Source of the DNA: Leuctra nigra
Taxonomy: Eukaryota > Arthropoda > Insecta > Plecoptera > Leuctridae
Assembly: GCA_934045905.1 (NCBI GenBank)
Contig: OW203771.1
Location: forward strand, 3,906,001 to 3,970,000
Reading direction: 5' to 3'
DNA: 64,000 bases
A model generated the notes under the pieces. The model made no database searches and was not told the DNA's origin. It saw only the letters and a program-made list of their open reading frames with translations. Of the stretch, positions 1 to 12,144 are shown in pieces; within the stretch, counting starts at the first letter, position 1, and each line of letters starts with the position of its first letter. The position numbers and the translations under genes are program-made.

Positions 1-220
1 TAGAGGTAGAAGGGCGGAAGTCGATTGCAATTATTCTTGAGGTGAGCTCATAAACTAGTAATTCTGACTTCATCCAATCATATTTGTAATGGTGACATGA
101 GTCATTGTTGAAGAGAATACTTCATTGTTGACATCAGATAAATGACAATAGTTTGATTACATGATTCCAAATTGTGCAACGGAAATCGAGAAAATGGACT
201 TCCGGCCTTCTTTCTCTGAG
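1..220. mobile_element. MITE with ~25-bp terminal inverted repeats, cut by window start
   Basis: The left end reads AGAGGTAGAAGGGCGGAAGTC and the right end at about 196-220 is its inverted complement. A second member lies at 58247-58463 with complete ends, and its interior matches this copy in inverted orientation. There is no coding capacity, so it would depend on a transposase encoded elsewhere. The first few bases of the left terminus are outside the window. Confidence 0.75.
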
Positions 221-1474
221 TATTATTTAAGTATTGTTTATCATCTCAACGTTTTATCTCAACGAATTACCACCTGAGCACATTTGCCACAGGCTTGGTA
301 AGTATAAGAAGAATACATATAAATCATGGGAATTCATTATGTGTACTGAAATCTCCAAAACTGGGGAAGAATAAAAAATGGGTCGGTAAGATATTAAGTA
401 TGTGTGTGTATATAACTTCACTGTTCATTGCATCTATTAGGGAGAAATATATAATAACACATTATGGTTCCTCTAAATCAGGGCTCCCAAAGTACCCGGC
501 CGCATGCGGCCCTCGATGTGTTTTGGTGCGGCCCGCCAACTTTGTTTGTAAATAGGTACAGTTACAATAAAACATACCAGAAAAATCAGACAGCTAGCAG
601 GAAATACAATGTCTATACACACGGGAATAAGTAACAAGCTCTGGAAGAGAAATAAGGAATTTCATCGATTTTACAAATGGTGGCAGATGTAGGATTTTGT
701 TTTTGTTAATTTATTTTTAATTTGTTTTTAATTGAGATTGAAAGAATTTCGGGCGTTATGTGTCTCAAAATTGCTCAAGAAATCATGTCGGTGAAAGAAA
801 ATTTTCTCCTGGCTTTGCCCCGATCAAATTCATTTTAATAAATATCTGAATTTATTACTCGCCAAATTTATTCCGACATCAATACGTTAAACAAGCTTGC
901 ATATAACAAGAAATAGTATCAAAATCAATATGAAAATCCTTGAAAATCCTTTCAAACTCAAAATAAAGATAAATATCGGTGCGAAAACGAATAAACATCT
1001 ATAAATCGGGAAAATGTTGATCGAAATTCGAAATACAAATGAATCTCCTGAAAACATCATCTTTGGTTTGAGAATGTTCTGAAACACGGGACAATGACCT
1101 TTGCCTCTAGTATTGTGATCACGTGATCCGAGGATGTTTCTTAAGCGTAATGTGACGTCACTTTATCAGTCGGGTAATATTGTAACTATCCCGCCTGAGC
1201 CAGGAATACAATACCAATCACAGTAAACCACGATCAGTATAGTTGCGTTCGTTCGTGAACCCCGGACTCTGTGAAGTTTCAGATGCTAAGTCACGACGTC
1301 CATGAATGTAGCTTACAACACTTTTAGTGACAATCACAGTAAACCACGATCAGTTTAGCCGAACTTGGTTCTGAACCCGGGCCTCTCCACATGTCCACCT
1401 GGCAAACTTCCTGAATCAATATTCCATACATTATTCAATCCCCTGCAGAATTCCTTCAAAAATCATGAATGAAC
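221..1474. other. Intergenic DNA without recognisable gene
   Basis: No open frame with coding character is visible. Two copies of a 25-bp block (CAATCACAGTAAACCACGATC and neighbours) occur at about 1216 and 1331. Each is followed by a short stretch resembling the reverse complement of a tRNA B box (GAACCCCGG, GAACCCGGG), which suggests a decayed, duplicated SINE piece. Confidence 0.5.
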
Positions 1475-1499
1475 TTACTCCATCATGCCTTCGTGACCT

Positions 1500-1780
1500 G
1501 CCTCCACAGCGTGCGTCATTAACGTGCCACGTGACCTGCCAGGGATATTGATCCCGCCACGCCCCCCGCCCCGCCCCCGGCGCTGGCCACGCCCCTCCAC
1601 CCCCGCACGCGAAACAAGGTCACCTAGAGGTCGCGCAGCGCAGGGGGCACGCGGGACGGACGGTCGCGTGGGGTGCAGTACATCACGAGCGGGGGTGTGG
1701 AGGGTGAACTTAGCGGTCTCGGGGGCCGTGGGAAATGCTGACACTGGCAATGCAGTTGTGGAAGAATGAGGGTGGTTTCG
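1500..1780. promoter_or_regulatory. CpG-rich, GC-box-rich block
   Basis: About 280 bases are extremely rich in G, C and CpG in an otherwise AT-rich window. They contain several CCGCCC-type GC boxes and a CACGTG E-box (about 1530). Frames are open on both strands, but overlapping open frames are expected in GC-rich DNA and no protein family is recognised. It may be an unmethylated promoter or 5' exon of a gene outside the window, or an unrelated GC-rich repeat. Confidence 0.35.
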
Positions 1781-3110
1781 TCTAATGATATGTGGCTGGA
1801 CGCTTCGGGTCTTGTCGGTTGGTTTGCTGATGGTTTTGTGCCTTGTGGGGAACTGTGCGAGATACTGCAGGATGGTTCACGAACTATCATAGATCTGGTT
1901 CGAGAGAGGGTCAAGATTAAAGTAAAATCATATTTGAGGAGCTGAGGGGGTCGAGTGCCCCCCCCCCCCCCCCCCCCCTCCGGGGAAAATATTTATATTT
2001 CCACATACACTTTCTTCTGCACATCTCTCAATTCACAAATTAATCCGTGTCTTTTTAAATTACAAAGAAACATCTTTAAAAAGTTTTAGATTATTAGATT
2101 GTTTTTATATGACAAGTCAAAGTACAAGTCAAAGTATAATGTGGGTACAAAATCAACTTTCAGACCTTCCGTGGCAGTAGGGGGAGGGTTTCTTTGGGCT
2201 GGGTCATGGTACAACAGAGAATAGACTACCTCTACTCTTGATTTTTTAAATTATGGCTAAACTAAAAAACGTGTAGCTCCAAAACTAGAAGTATGCCCAC
2301 TAAGCGACTTGGCACACGTATACATATAGTATTGATGTTTATAATATATTTTTTTGAGATTTTTAAATATTGCATTTTTTTGAGGGGGCCCAAAAAAGTC
2401 AAAATTTTACTTTTATCTCCCGTTTTGGGGGGCAATTTTACGTTTTGCATAAAATATTTGAAAAGAACGAATCAAAAGCTATCTTTCTTAAAAAATCGAT
2501 TGTCTAGCTCAAACGGCTGAAAAGTTAGATATGGTAGATCGAAGGAAAGAATTTTGGGTTTTTGGGCACCCCTTAATTCGGATACCGATGAAATTATGAA
2601 CAAACAAAAAAACACGTATACGCTCATTTAGGGCAAGGAATAACTTTACCAAGTTTCATCGAAATCTGAAGGGGTCGTGTAAATTCTTCGGCTGTGTTGA
2701 GCTGGAACGACTCATAATATCTCAAATTATAGCTCATATTGGTAGTGAATTTCTATGTCTGATGCCCTGAGGATTGCTGAATTCTTCACTACTCTTAGAA
2801 GTCCAAGGGAACTTTGACTTGCCAGAAGTCTTCTGAAACTTAAACTTCTTCTTTATCTTTGCCAACTTCTTTGGCCAGAGTTCCTATCTACTGAATCACT
2901 GAATTTCTCACGGATTCTTTTGCCAAATACAGACTTCTAGATTTATTTTCTTCAAGAAAGAAGTCACGTCTCATTTTTAAGTAATGTAAGAACTTCTAAG
3001 GAATCGTCGAAGTAAAGAAAAAATATCACATGACAAAGATTTGTTGGACAAATATTTTCATGATGTTTATTTAATTCTGTATTTTATGTCCCCATGAATC
3101 TTGTAATTTA
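1781..3110. other. Intergenic DNA, homopolymer C tract, diverged repeats
   Basis: A run of about 20 C lies at 1959-1978. From about 2230 to 2720 the text resembles degenerate repeat DNA (T-rich tracts and phrases such as AAGTTTCATCGAAATCTGAAGGGG). No gene is recognised on either strand. Confidence 0.5.
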
Positions 3111-3522
3111 ATTCCGCACTAAATATCTGCAAAGTTTGAACCGTTTATCTTTAATGGGGGGTGCTGTGAACCTACACTTTTTGCTTAATAACTCTTTAGG
3201 GGTAGTCGCACTAATTCTGGAACTAGTCGCACTAATTCGCACTAATTCCGCACTAAATATCTGCAAAGTTTGAACCGTTTATCTTTCATGGGGAGTGCTG
3301 TGAACCTGGCACCCCCCCACACCTTTTGCTTAATAACTTTTTAGGGGTAGTCGCACTAATTCTGGAACTAGTCGCACTAATTCGCACTAATTCCGCACTA
3401 AATATCTGCAAAGTTTGAACCGTTTATCTTTAATAGGGGTGCTGTGAACCTACACTTTTTGCTTAATAACTTTTTAGGGGTAGTCGCACTAATTCTGGAA
3501 CAAGTCGCAATAATTCGCACTA
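3111..3522. repeat. Tandem array, three units of about 134-145 bp
   Basis: Units begin with ATTCCGCACTAAATATCTGC at 3111, 3245 and 3390, and the start of a fourth is at 3523. Each carries TTTGAACCGTTTATCTTT, GGGGTGCTGTGAACC and short internal GTCGCACTAATTC repeats. Length differences come from small insertions. It is non-coding. Confidence 0.9.
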
Positions 3523-3559
3523 ATTCCGCACTAAATATTTGGAAAGTTTCATCACTCTA

Positions 3560-4497
3560 ACGTGAGTGGGGGGGTGCAAGGTTCACGCACCTCATGCCTG
3601 GGTATTATTCTAAACGTGAGCACATTTACCAGTTGTTTCAATTCTAAATGAATCGCCTTTGTTCATGTGAGTCCGTATCCACATCAAACGGCCAGATTTA
3701 GATTATTGCTCCCGGCGATACTTCCATTCCTTGATCATTTCGTGCATTCAAACTGCCGTTGCACAAACGCCGACAAGTTATGTGATATGGGCTTTAGGGA
3801 AACAAAAGATTTTTAAAAATACATATTTGCATTTATTTTTTTCTTTAACCATTACAAGTATCAAGTACCTAAATCCTTTAAATTAATACCCATCCGAATT
3901 TCTTTTTTACGCGCTGTGTCTAAATTTCGTATATTTTTTTTTAAAATCGAAAACCGGCCCTGCAGCGACGAAAAATGATCTAGCATTAGCTACTTTCCTT
4001 ACTGCATATTATTCCATCAAATATTCATAGAGACAAGAAGATGAGACTTTGGAAGGATAAGATGAGATAAGATAATATGAGTATAAGATCAGATTTAGCA
4101 ATATTTTTCAACTTTTATCTTATCTCAAAATCTTGAATACGATCATTCAGAAATAACCAGGCATGAATTGGTTTCACTGGTACATTACATTCCTAAATGG
4201 TATTTTACGTTTTCACTCAATAGGCCACGACCTCCACCCTATCACTATTCATCCTTACATAATGGGTAATTCCAAACGAAATCGACCAAAAATCAAGATT
4301 CTTTACGCGTCCTTCTTTGCTTATAATTAAACTTGGTACATTCAATCTTACATTTTACACCCCCTTATTCTTTCAATTTTTGCATATTTCGCCATGAGGA
4401 TATCAGAATTAGCAATATTTTTCAACTTTTATAGAATCATGATTCAGAAACAACCACAAATATCAGAGTTGGTTCAACGCATTTTCATTCCTCTGCA
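3560..4497. other. Intergenic DNA, nothing recognised
   Basis: AT-rich sequence without convincing open frames, RNA genes or repeats shared with the rest of the window. A short GAT/AGAT-rich purine patch lies at about 4040-4090. Confidence 0.5.
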
Positions 4498-4640
4498 TGG
4501 GCGTAGGAAGGGGGTGATGAGGGGCTTATCCCCCCCCCCCCCCCACTAGAGCAGTCTGACCACCCCTCCCCTCATCCACCATACAAATTTAAGTTTAACG
4601 TCCCAAAACTATTTATAAATTGTTTAAATTTTACAAAATT
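4498..4640. repeat. Dispersed repeat with C tract, copy 1
   Basis: GGGCGTAGGAAGGGGG, a poly-C run, CCCACTAGAGCAG.CTGACC and TTTAAGTTTA recur in the same order at about 16660-16790 within OR-A intron 2. The copies differ most in length of the G/C homopolymers. Confidence 0.7.
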
Positions 4641-5567
4641 GCACTGCTGTCTGAAATGCTTTGCCCTTCGCCTTTAAATACGATATTTAATTACGGTATT
4701 TAACACTTTGAGGTCGTACCAGAGGTCATGCAGTACTCCAGTGTGTGGTATTATATAGTCTATTTAGGCTGTAATGGGTCGTTACTAACTGATTTTTTTA
4801 AATTATTTATTGAGAAGACAACATTTAAAAAAAACGCTCTGACGAACCGTGCAATTCCCGTTCGCTTTCGTTTGACAACTGATTTTTTTCTCCCATTTAC
4901 GGCATATTTGCCTGAAAAGGTTGTCGCTCCCCCCCCCCCCCCCCCCCCCTCCCTCCTGTGACGACGATGACGTTGACGCTTGCCCCTGATCCTGGGGTTC
5001 CAACTGTGTCTCACTTCCCTCGCCTAAACTCTTCGATCCTGACGTCAGCACACATATTGATCCAGGAAGTTCAGCAGGAGTAGGTGAATGTTTCATACTC
5101 CTGACTCGATGCCTTCTGAGACTCCAACTCGCCGTGATGTGACCACGTGGAATCAATAGGGCAAAGATAGGACGACAGGTCGGTCACTTTTGGCGCTAGC
5201 GTCGAGGGAGGTCACTTTTAAATCAAAGTATTTCTTGGTACACAGACCGTATTTTCATAAGAATAGAGAATAAGAATTAAAAATCGATGTTAATATTTGG
5301 TTATTTACCGAAATAGTGGATAATTATTAGATATTGTAGTGTAATAGTGATGTTTTGATCGTGTAATGACAGCTGTCAGTATGATTCTTTGTTTCCAAGG
5401 CTCTCTTGAAGGGCTCACGGCATAATGGTAACAATGAAACAACTGAGGGGGTGTCGTCTCTCGCAATGACATGGATTTTGATTTAGAAATTGTGATATCT
5501 TCTTATGTTTAAACATGTTGTAATACTAGAGTAAAATATGGATATATATATATATATATATAAAGAG
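4641..5567. other. Intergenic DNA with C tract and TA microsatellite
   Basis: A run of about 20 C lies at 4930-4949 and a TA dinucleotide run at about 5541-5562. A segment at about 5085-5160 is repeated, diverged, at 5985-6050. No gene is established. Confidence 0.5.
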
Positions 5568-5890
5568 TAAAGGCTGAATTACACGATTCAAGTTTCCTTG
5601 AATTCAACCCTTTCAATGGGGTTGAATTCAAGACTTGGATCGTCTAAATGAAAACATTAAGCATTTAACACGCGTCCAATTCTTAAATTCAAGACATCTC
5701 TTCAGCCCTTTCAATTAGAACATGTCATATTTTCCTTCAAGTCTTGAAATACTTCAAGAAATTGTTAATTTCACTGCAACTTCAATCAACAATAAACATT
5801 AAATCGTCTAAATTCCCTTTCAAGTTTCCTTGAAATCAAGGGTTGAATTCAACCCCTTCAAGTAAACTTGAACCGTGTAATTCAGGCTTA
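5568..5890. mobile_element. Foldback/MITE with inverted ends
   Basis: The left end TAAAGGCTGAATTACACG is mirrored by CGTGTAATTCAGGCTTAA on the right. The subterminal parts also pair (TCAAGTTTCCTTGAATTCAACC against its complement). It is about 323 bp long and has no coding capacity. The end style (purine/pyrimidine lead followed by TTACACG) recalls the MITE at 25950-26142. Confidence 0.75.
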
Positions 5891-6205
5891 AGTACATATT
5901 CTTGCCTGTCAAAAATGTTTCGCGCGTTGTAGTATTGAGTTGACCTGTCTCGATGCTAGCGCCATGCAAGCGGGTGAAAGTTTGGCCAATGCCCAATACT
6001 TGTCTTCTGAGGACTCCAACTTGCCGTGGTGTGGCCACGTGGAATCAATCCTGCGGGTATTTATAGCCATCTAGGAGGCAGTGACACGCGATGCGGCAGA
6101 ACAACCATGCAAATTCATGGTTATTTGCACGTGATGTCATCTCATTGTTGCCTGCCACCATCTTGATAGCAAGAATAGCTGTGATTCTCTGATTTTTGAC
6201 GATTT
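5891..6205. other. Intergenic DNA with duplicated CCACGTGGAATCAAT block
   Basis: The reverse strand of about 5985-6050 keeps the words ATTGATTCCACGTGG, CAC and TTGGAGTC in the same spacing as 5085-5160. No complete gene can be built from either copy. Confidence 0.4.
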
Positions 6206-7442
6206 TTGAGCGAGCGTAGCGAGCGTCACCACGGTACTCTTATGGCACTTTCTCTGTGTGTTTGTTTGTATGTTTTTTTTTTTTTTTTTTTTTTTGTGGT
6301 CACAGCCCAGGTCAAACCGCTCAAGCAATCGATCTGAAATTTTGTACACATACTAACATACTCTATGCGGTCCCTGGGATCGTTTTTGAACGGGCTCCCG
6401 TGATTGGTTCAAATTTAAAAAAAATTATCTTTCGATTGGTTGCTTCGATTAATTTGAAATTTAGCAAAAACATTGCAACAAACATTGTACCCAATCATAA
6501 AAAGTTTTAGCCAAATCCTCCTATTGGTTTAAATTTAAAACAATTTTTCATGTGATTTTTGACATTTAAACTAGAACAGATTGACCGATCAACTTAAAAC
6601 TTCGCGTGGTCATTGGTACCAACATTTTAGGTATTTTTGCCAATTTTCAGTCTAATCTGTCGTTATTTTCAAAAGTTTTGTCATTTTAAGGTCATTTTAT
6701 TCCATAATCTTGAAAAATGTATACTAAATTGTCATCCCTGCCTTCTTTAAGCTTCTGTTCCAAGGCAAGGCCTGTAGAGCAGCCAAGTTATCCATCAATG
6801 TACAGTAAAATGAAAGCATTTTTGAGCTAGCGCATAAAATCGGATGCAGTACGAAGGCCAAATCCTCAAATTGGTTTAGTTTAAATAATGTCTTCTGATT
6901 GGTCGATAATAAAAATGTTCACATTAAATTTTGCATGGTGATCAAGACCAACTTAATATTAAATTTTACATATTGTAAGCCTAATCAGTATGAGCCAAGA
7001 TTGTATGGTTTTAAAATTGCCTAAATTTCGTTTTAAATATTGGAAATTTCGTGTTTTGATGGTTTTAAGATATAATTTCTCTTAGTTTTATGTTAATCAA
7101 CACAGATAAAATAAAATCACAAAATAGAAATTTTACAAAATGTTGGATTTCAAAGCAAAATTTCGTGATTAAAAGTGATAAAACCATATAATCTTGGCTC
7201 TACCAATCAGTCAAGTATTAATTGTTATTTTACGAGTTTAGTATGGGATGTCACAAGAGATTTCTGGAGAAGGTATGTAGGTAAGACTTCACGACACAAT
7301 GGATCAGTTATTCATCCAGAGTATTATGGAGATTAAAAAAATGCAGAGAAAATCGTCTTGTGCCGTGTCGTGCATCGTTACTATGGGGATGTTGCATGTT
7401 CTGTGCTCGCTCATCAACGCGTTACACTGAGCGTTTTCCTAG
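6206..7442 (-). mobile_element. Family X element (Helentron-like, non-autonomous)
   Basis: One end is TTGAGCGAGCG(T)AGCGAGCG at 6206. The other is GCTCGCTCATCAACGCGTTACACTGAGCGTTTTCCTAG ending at 7442. The body carries a poly-T tract, a CTGAAATTTTG..ACACAT phrase and repeated ATTGGTTTAAATTT phrases typical of the family. There is no open frame of interest. Confidence 0.8.
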
Positions 7443-7886
7443 TTAAAGTTTGGGTACCTGGGAAATTGTATAGGCTCCGGAGAAATCTTTAGTACGAAGA
7501 GGAATCACTCACATTACAAAATTAAATCGATTTACCTCAATAAAGTTATAAGTCGGACACATCAATGTGGCAATAAAATGTCCGTCCTCAGGTGGAAAAT
7601 TCAATAATTTTGTATTGCTGATATAAAACAAAAGAAGATCTTGCAAGCTTTGAATTGCCTTCTTGCACATGACGCCACAAGGAGGAGAAAAATGGTGGCT
7701 GACAGGAGGAAGGGATTATTGTTCCCTATCTTTATATAGGTAACTATGCCAAACTTGTCTTATGCAATCAGCCTATAGGGAAGTCTCCTTACATTTTTTA
7801 TTGTAATGGGTTATATAGTTTAATGTATTCGTTGTAAATTTGTAAATATCAACAAAGAATAATTACAAATATGTACACTTATCACC
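7443..7886. other. Intergenic DNA
   Basis: No gene, RNA or shared repeat recognised between two family X copies. Confidence 0.45.
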
Positions 7887-8664
7887 CAAAAAAAAAACGC
7901 TCGCGCGCTTGATCCACTTAAAGTTCTGGCTCGAATCTCTGTTTTTTTGTGTTTGTATTTTTTATGTTTATCTGTGCTTTTCGCAATTAATTTCAAACAA
8001 GGTCACGGAGCAAGTTAATTTTTTCACAAAACATTCATTGCTATCCAGTGCAGAATGCTAATTATTTCTAGCAAAATCGGTCTATTAGTTTCTTCGGAGA
8101 CTTGATTTGTAGTTTGTACTTAGCTTGGCAATGGGGATGAAACAAACTTTGTGTGCAAATTGAAACTGGAATCTTTTGACCGATCATCACCAAATTTTGC
8201 ATGGTCATTGGGTCCTGCATTATAAATGTTTTTTGACAAATCTGTAATGAACTTCAAGTGACATTTTTATGCTTGCTTGAAGTACCTATATCTCAAAATG
8301 TACCTATCACCTTTTTTTAATCACTGCCACTTAGATAGGCTTAGAAAGAGCAATAAGCAATTCGAGATGGAGCCACTTCTGGCAAGATGTCTACTATCAG
8401 TCTTCAGATCAATTTATTTGTTTTTACATTCGTATTTTCATAGTGCAGTGAAAAAGGACAAACAATTGAAATGAAAATTTAGTTATACATTACTTTTATA
8501 GCCATAACAAACAACTAAAGTAAATATATATATTTATGCAAATGCGCCCTTAATAGCCGCCATTTACCTAGTACCACAATAGCCACCAGAGTTCAGTCGT
8601 GTTCCTTATTTTCTCGAATACGAAATCTCGCTTATGAACGCGTTAAACCGAGCATTTTCCTAGT
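7887..8664 (-). mobile_element. Diverged family X relative (X2)
   Basis: It ends with a decayed family X terminus (GAACGCGTTAAACCGAGCATTTTCCTAG) at 8663. The part at 7887-8250 matches 49190-49468 on the opposite strand, including GAGATTCGAGCCA and the poly-A/T tract. The part at 8345-8580 matches 54196-54400. Non-coding. Confidence 0.65.
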
Positions 8665-9337
8665 TCAGAATTATTTACCTAATTAAGAAAGTCAGATTTG
8701 TAATGTGGAGTTGTGAAACTTATTTCATCATTGTTTTATACGTTGTATGAATTTCATACTGGTGTTTACATCTTGTAAGTTATGAATCATATGAAACACG
8801 GGAGTAGCAAAACTCCGTGGCTCTCAAGATTATACATTCAACTTTACAGCGTATAACTTCATAATATTAAGCACAGTATTTGGTAGCCAATGATTATGTT
8901 ATCAGGAATTTTATTTGTTTTATAGTTATTTATTTACTTTTCGTTATTTTAGCATAACATTTTAAATACATATCATAATAGTTCAATTTCAAGTATTCAA
9001 TAATTTTCAATTTAAATGTACAGGTGTCTCACTCACACCACCAGAAAAAAGTTCGAAATTTAGAAATGTTAATCAAACAAGGTTGAGCGTCATCTCGTGC
9101 CATGCTCATGAATGTTAAAAACAACTAAAAGCAGGCTGGTCAGGTTCCTTGACAACAATCCTTGGTATTATCAATGAAATCAGAGCTCACCCTCTAGAAT
9201 TAGATGACGCGTTAGCACAGACTTCATGGGATGATGCAAATCTTAATCAGCCAATCCGTTTCTGTAGTTTTAGTTTGACCAAGTGTAAATACATTATAAA
9301 ACAATACGCATGAAGAACACAGATGTAATCAATGTAA
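8665..9337. other. Intergenic DNA with dispersed repeat fragment
   Basis: Sequence at about 9130-9290 (GGTCAGGTTCCTTGACA and CAGCCAATCCGTTTC) recurs at about 44640-44760 and, more diverged, at 55560-55680. No gene is recognised. Confidence 0.45.
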
Positions 9338-10200
9338 CTAGGAAAACGCTCTGAGTAACGCGTTGATGAGCGAGCACGGATACGCAGAACACCTCGAACC
9401 GAAATTATGTCTATCGAAAATATCATTAAAAGCCAATAATTCTTGAATTTCGTCAGACTTGAATAAAAATCTCTAAATATTCCCAAAATGTTAGTATCAA
9501 CCTTTATGATTGAACTGTTCCTTGTTAATATTCAAAAATCACAGGACCTATTTAAAAAAAATATACGTGGGACCACTCAAATCATATGATATTAGTGTGT
9601 ACACAATATCAGATCAATCTGTTGATTATAGTTTCATTTCGTTTGAAACTTTCTGCTCTAACTACCTTGCCTTGAACTGAAGATTCGAAGTCGCCGTGAA
9701 TTTGACAGCCAACACGCAAAATGTCCCTAAAATTACAAAAACTTTTGAAAATAACGACAGATTTGACTGAAAATTGGCAAAAATACCCTAAATGTTGGTA
9801 CCAATGACCATGCAAAGTTTTTAGTTGGTCGGTCAATCGATTCTAGTTTAAATTTCAAAAATCACAGGAAAAATGGTTTCAAATTTGAACCAATGGGAGG
9901 ATTTGGCTGAAATTTATTATGTTTGGGTACAATGTTGTTTGCAATGACTTTGCTAAATTTCAAATTGATAAAACCAACCAATCGAAAGATAATTTTTTTT
10001 AAATTTGAACCAATCAGGGGATTTCAAAAAAATAGGGTCTGCAACGCCCGGAAATGGTCAGTACATGTGTGCAAATTTTCAGCTTGATCGAAGAAAAACT
10101 GTGACTTGTATATCGTCAGTAACAGAAAAAAAACACACACAAAAAAAAACAGAGGTCCGTGCCAAAAGAGCCAAAAGGAGACGCTCGCTTCGCTCGCTCA
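9338..10200 (+). mobile_element. Family X element, subfamily II
   Basis: It starts CTAGGAAAACGCTCTGAGTAACGCGTTGATGAGCGAGC and ends GACGCTCGCTTCGCTCGCTCA. The interior is closely similar to 24928-25808. A poly-A tract precedes CAGAGGTCCGTGCCAAAAGAG near the right end. Confidence 0.85.
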
Positions 10201-10360
10201 ATTACAATGTATAATTTGATCCATATATTATTTACAACGTAAACATTAGATTATGTGACTACTTCATTCAATCACAAAAACTCACACGTTCAAGTGATAG
10301 GTAACAGACGACGAAAATGTCTCGAATATATGTTGCGGGAATACTTCAAAAGTGACTTGT

Positions 10361-10426
10361 GTCACAATAACAAAAGAATTAAATGAAGGTCGTCTATACC
10401 TTCATTTAATTCTTTTGTTACTGTGC
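10361..10426. repeat. Perfect 23-bp hairpin
   Basis: TAACAAAAGAATTAAATGAAGGT at 10368-10390 is the exact reverse complement of 10398-10420, with a 7-base spacer. It lies in the 250-bp gap between two family X copies. Confidence 0.85.
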
Positions 10427-10447
10427 ATTTGGCCGTGATTTTGTAAA

Positions 10448-11762
10448 CTAGGAAAACGCTCAGTATAACGCGTTGATGAGCGAGCACAGGTACGTGCAAA
10501 TTCTCGAACCGGAAATGCGTACACAACGCACAGAAAACATATACATCCATATTGAATTGATTATGATATCAACTTAAAAGTGTATGCTTTTCATCGAAAC
10601 TTTAAAATAGCATCTAAGCACCTGGTTCATAAAGCAAATCAGAATCAATTTTCAATTGGCACTGGAAAACATTCATTTCGATACTTCATTACTGACAGAT
10701 ATTAAAAATGTCAATAAGTTCATACGTTCTTAACTGATTGGGATGCAATTTTGTAAAATAAGAGACAATAATGGTCTTAATGATCATGCAAAATATGAGT
10801 TTGATCAGAATTATCGAAGACCGTTTTCATTTTTCAGCCTATCAGGAGATATTTATTTAAATTTTAACCAATGAATCTGAGTAACGCGTTGATGAGTGAG
10901 CACGGATACGCGCAACACCTCGAACCGAAATTCTGTCTAACGAAAATGTCATTAAAAGCCAATAATTCTAAAATTTCGCCATAGATTTGTATAGAAATCT
11001 CAAAACATTCCTAAAATATTGGTCCAAATAACCATGCAAAGCTTTAAGTTGATCGATTGAACCTTTATGATTGAACTGTTCGGTGTTAATTTTCAAAAAT
11101 CACAGGATCTCCTTCAAAAAATATACCTGAGACCTCTCATATGATATAAGTGTGTCTACACAATATCAGATCGACTGTTGAACGGTCATTATCAGTTTCA
11201 TTTGCGTTTGAAAGTTTCTGCTCTAACTACCTTGCCTTGAACTGAAGAGTCGAAGTCGCCGTGAATTTGACAGCCAACACGCAAATAGTCCGTAAAATAT
11301 CAATAACGTTTGGATTTACACACAGATAAGTATGAAAATTGTCAAAAATGCAGATAATGTTGGTCCCAACCATCATGCGAAGTTATAAGTTGATCGTTCA
11401 ATCGGTTATAGTTTAAATTTCTAAAAACACAGGAAATATGGTTTTAATTTTTAACCAATGGGAGGATTTGGCTGAAACTTTGTTTGATTGGGTACAATGA
11501 TGGGGGTAATGACTTGTCAAAATTTCAATTTGATCAAAACAACCAATCGAAAGTTAATTTTTTTAAAATTTGAACCAATCAATGGATTTCAAAAAAATTA
11601 GGGTCTGCAACAATCAGAAATGTTACGTACATGTGTGCAAAATTTCAGCTCGATCGAAGAAAAACTCTGACCTGTATATCGTCAGTAACAGAAAAAAAAA
11701 AAACAAAAAAACAGAGGTCCGTGCCAAAAGAGCCAAAAGGACACGCTCGCTTCGCTCGCTCA
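10448..11762 (+). mobile_element. Composite family X element, copy 1
   Basis: A subfamily I head (CTAGGAAAACGCTCAGTATAACGCG, then GTACGTGCAAATTCTCG) breaks off at ACCAATGAAT and continues as a subfamily II body starting CTGAGTAACGCGTTGATGAG at about 10876. It ends CGCTCGCTTCGCTCGCTCA. The same join recurs in the copy at 12353-13672, so the two descend from one composite. Confidence 0.85.
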
Positions 11763-11989
11763 AAAAGAATAAATCATTTACGGCATTTCAACATCAGTAT
11801 AACTTTCAGGAAAATACAAGGAAAATACAAAATACAAGTAAAATACATTCCAGGAAAACACTATTCCGTGACGTGGTATCACTTTCAACACATTCTTGAA
11901 GCATTGAGACACCCTCTTACATATCTAGGATATATTTATAATTTAATATTATCGACAACCATTTGTATGGTTGTCTACCTACAACTGTT

Positions 11990-12144
11990 TGAACCCTGGA
12001 CTCAAGCAGTCTGGCCACGATAACATTACTGTGTGGACGTGCATGTGTAACACAAGTCTGCGTAAGATCTGTGATTGCACCCTGTCTGTCATTGGCAGGG
12101 TGCAACTCTGGCATTGTGAAGCTGGGGGCGTATTGTCTGCGAGG
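11990..12144 (+). promoter_or_regulatory. OR-A proximal promoter and leader
   Basis: CTGGCCACGATAACATTACTGTGT.GACGTG, AAGATCTGTGATTGCACCCTGTCTGTCATT, then GGCAGGGTGCAA and GCGAGG before the ATG are conserved upstream of OR-B and OR-C. The core TGCACCCTG...CAGGGTGCA can form a hairpin. Conservation between paralogs whose introns have diverged argues for function or recent conversion. The transcription start is not visible. Confidence 0.6.

Noticed and set aside
4728..5156. Proline/glycine-run proteins at 4728-5156
   Set aside because: The open frames are created by a poly-C tract; flanks show no coding signal.
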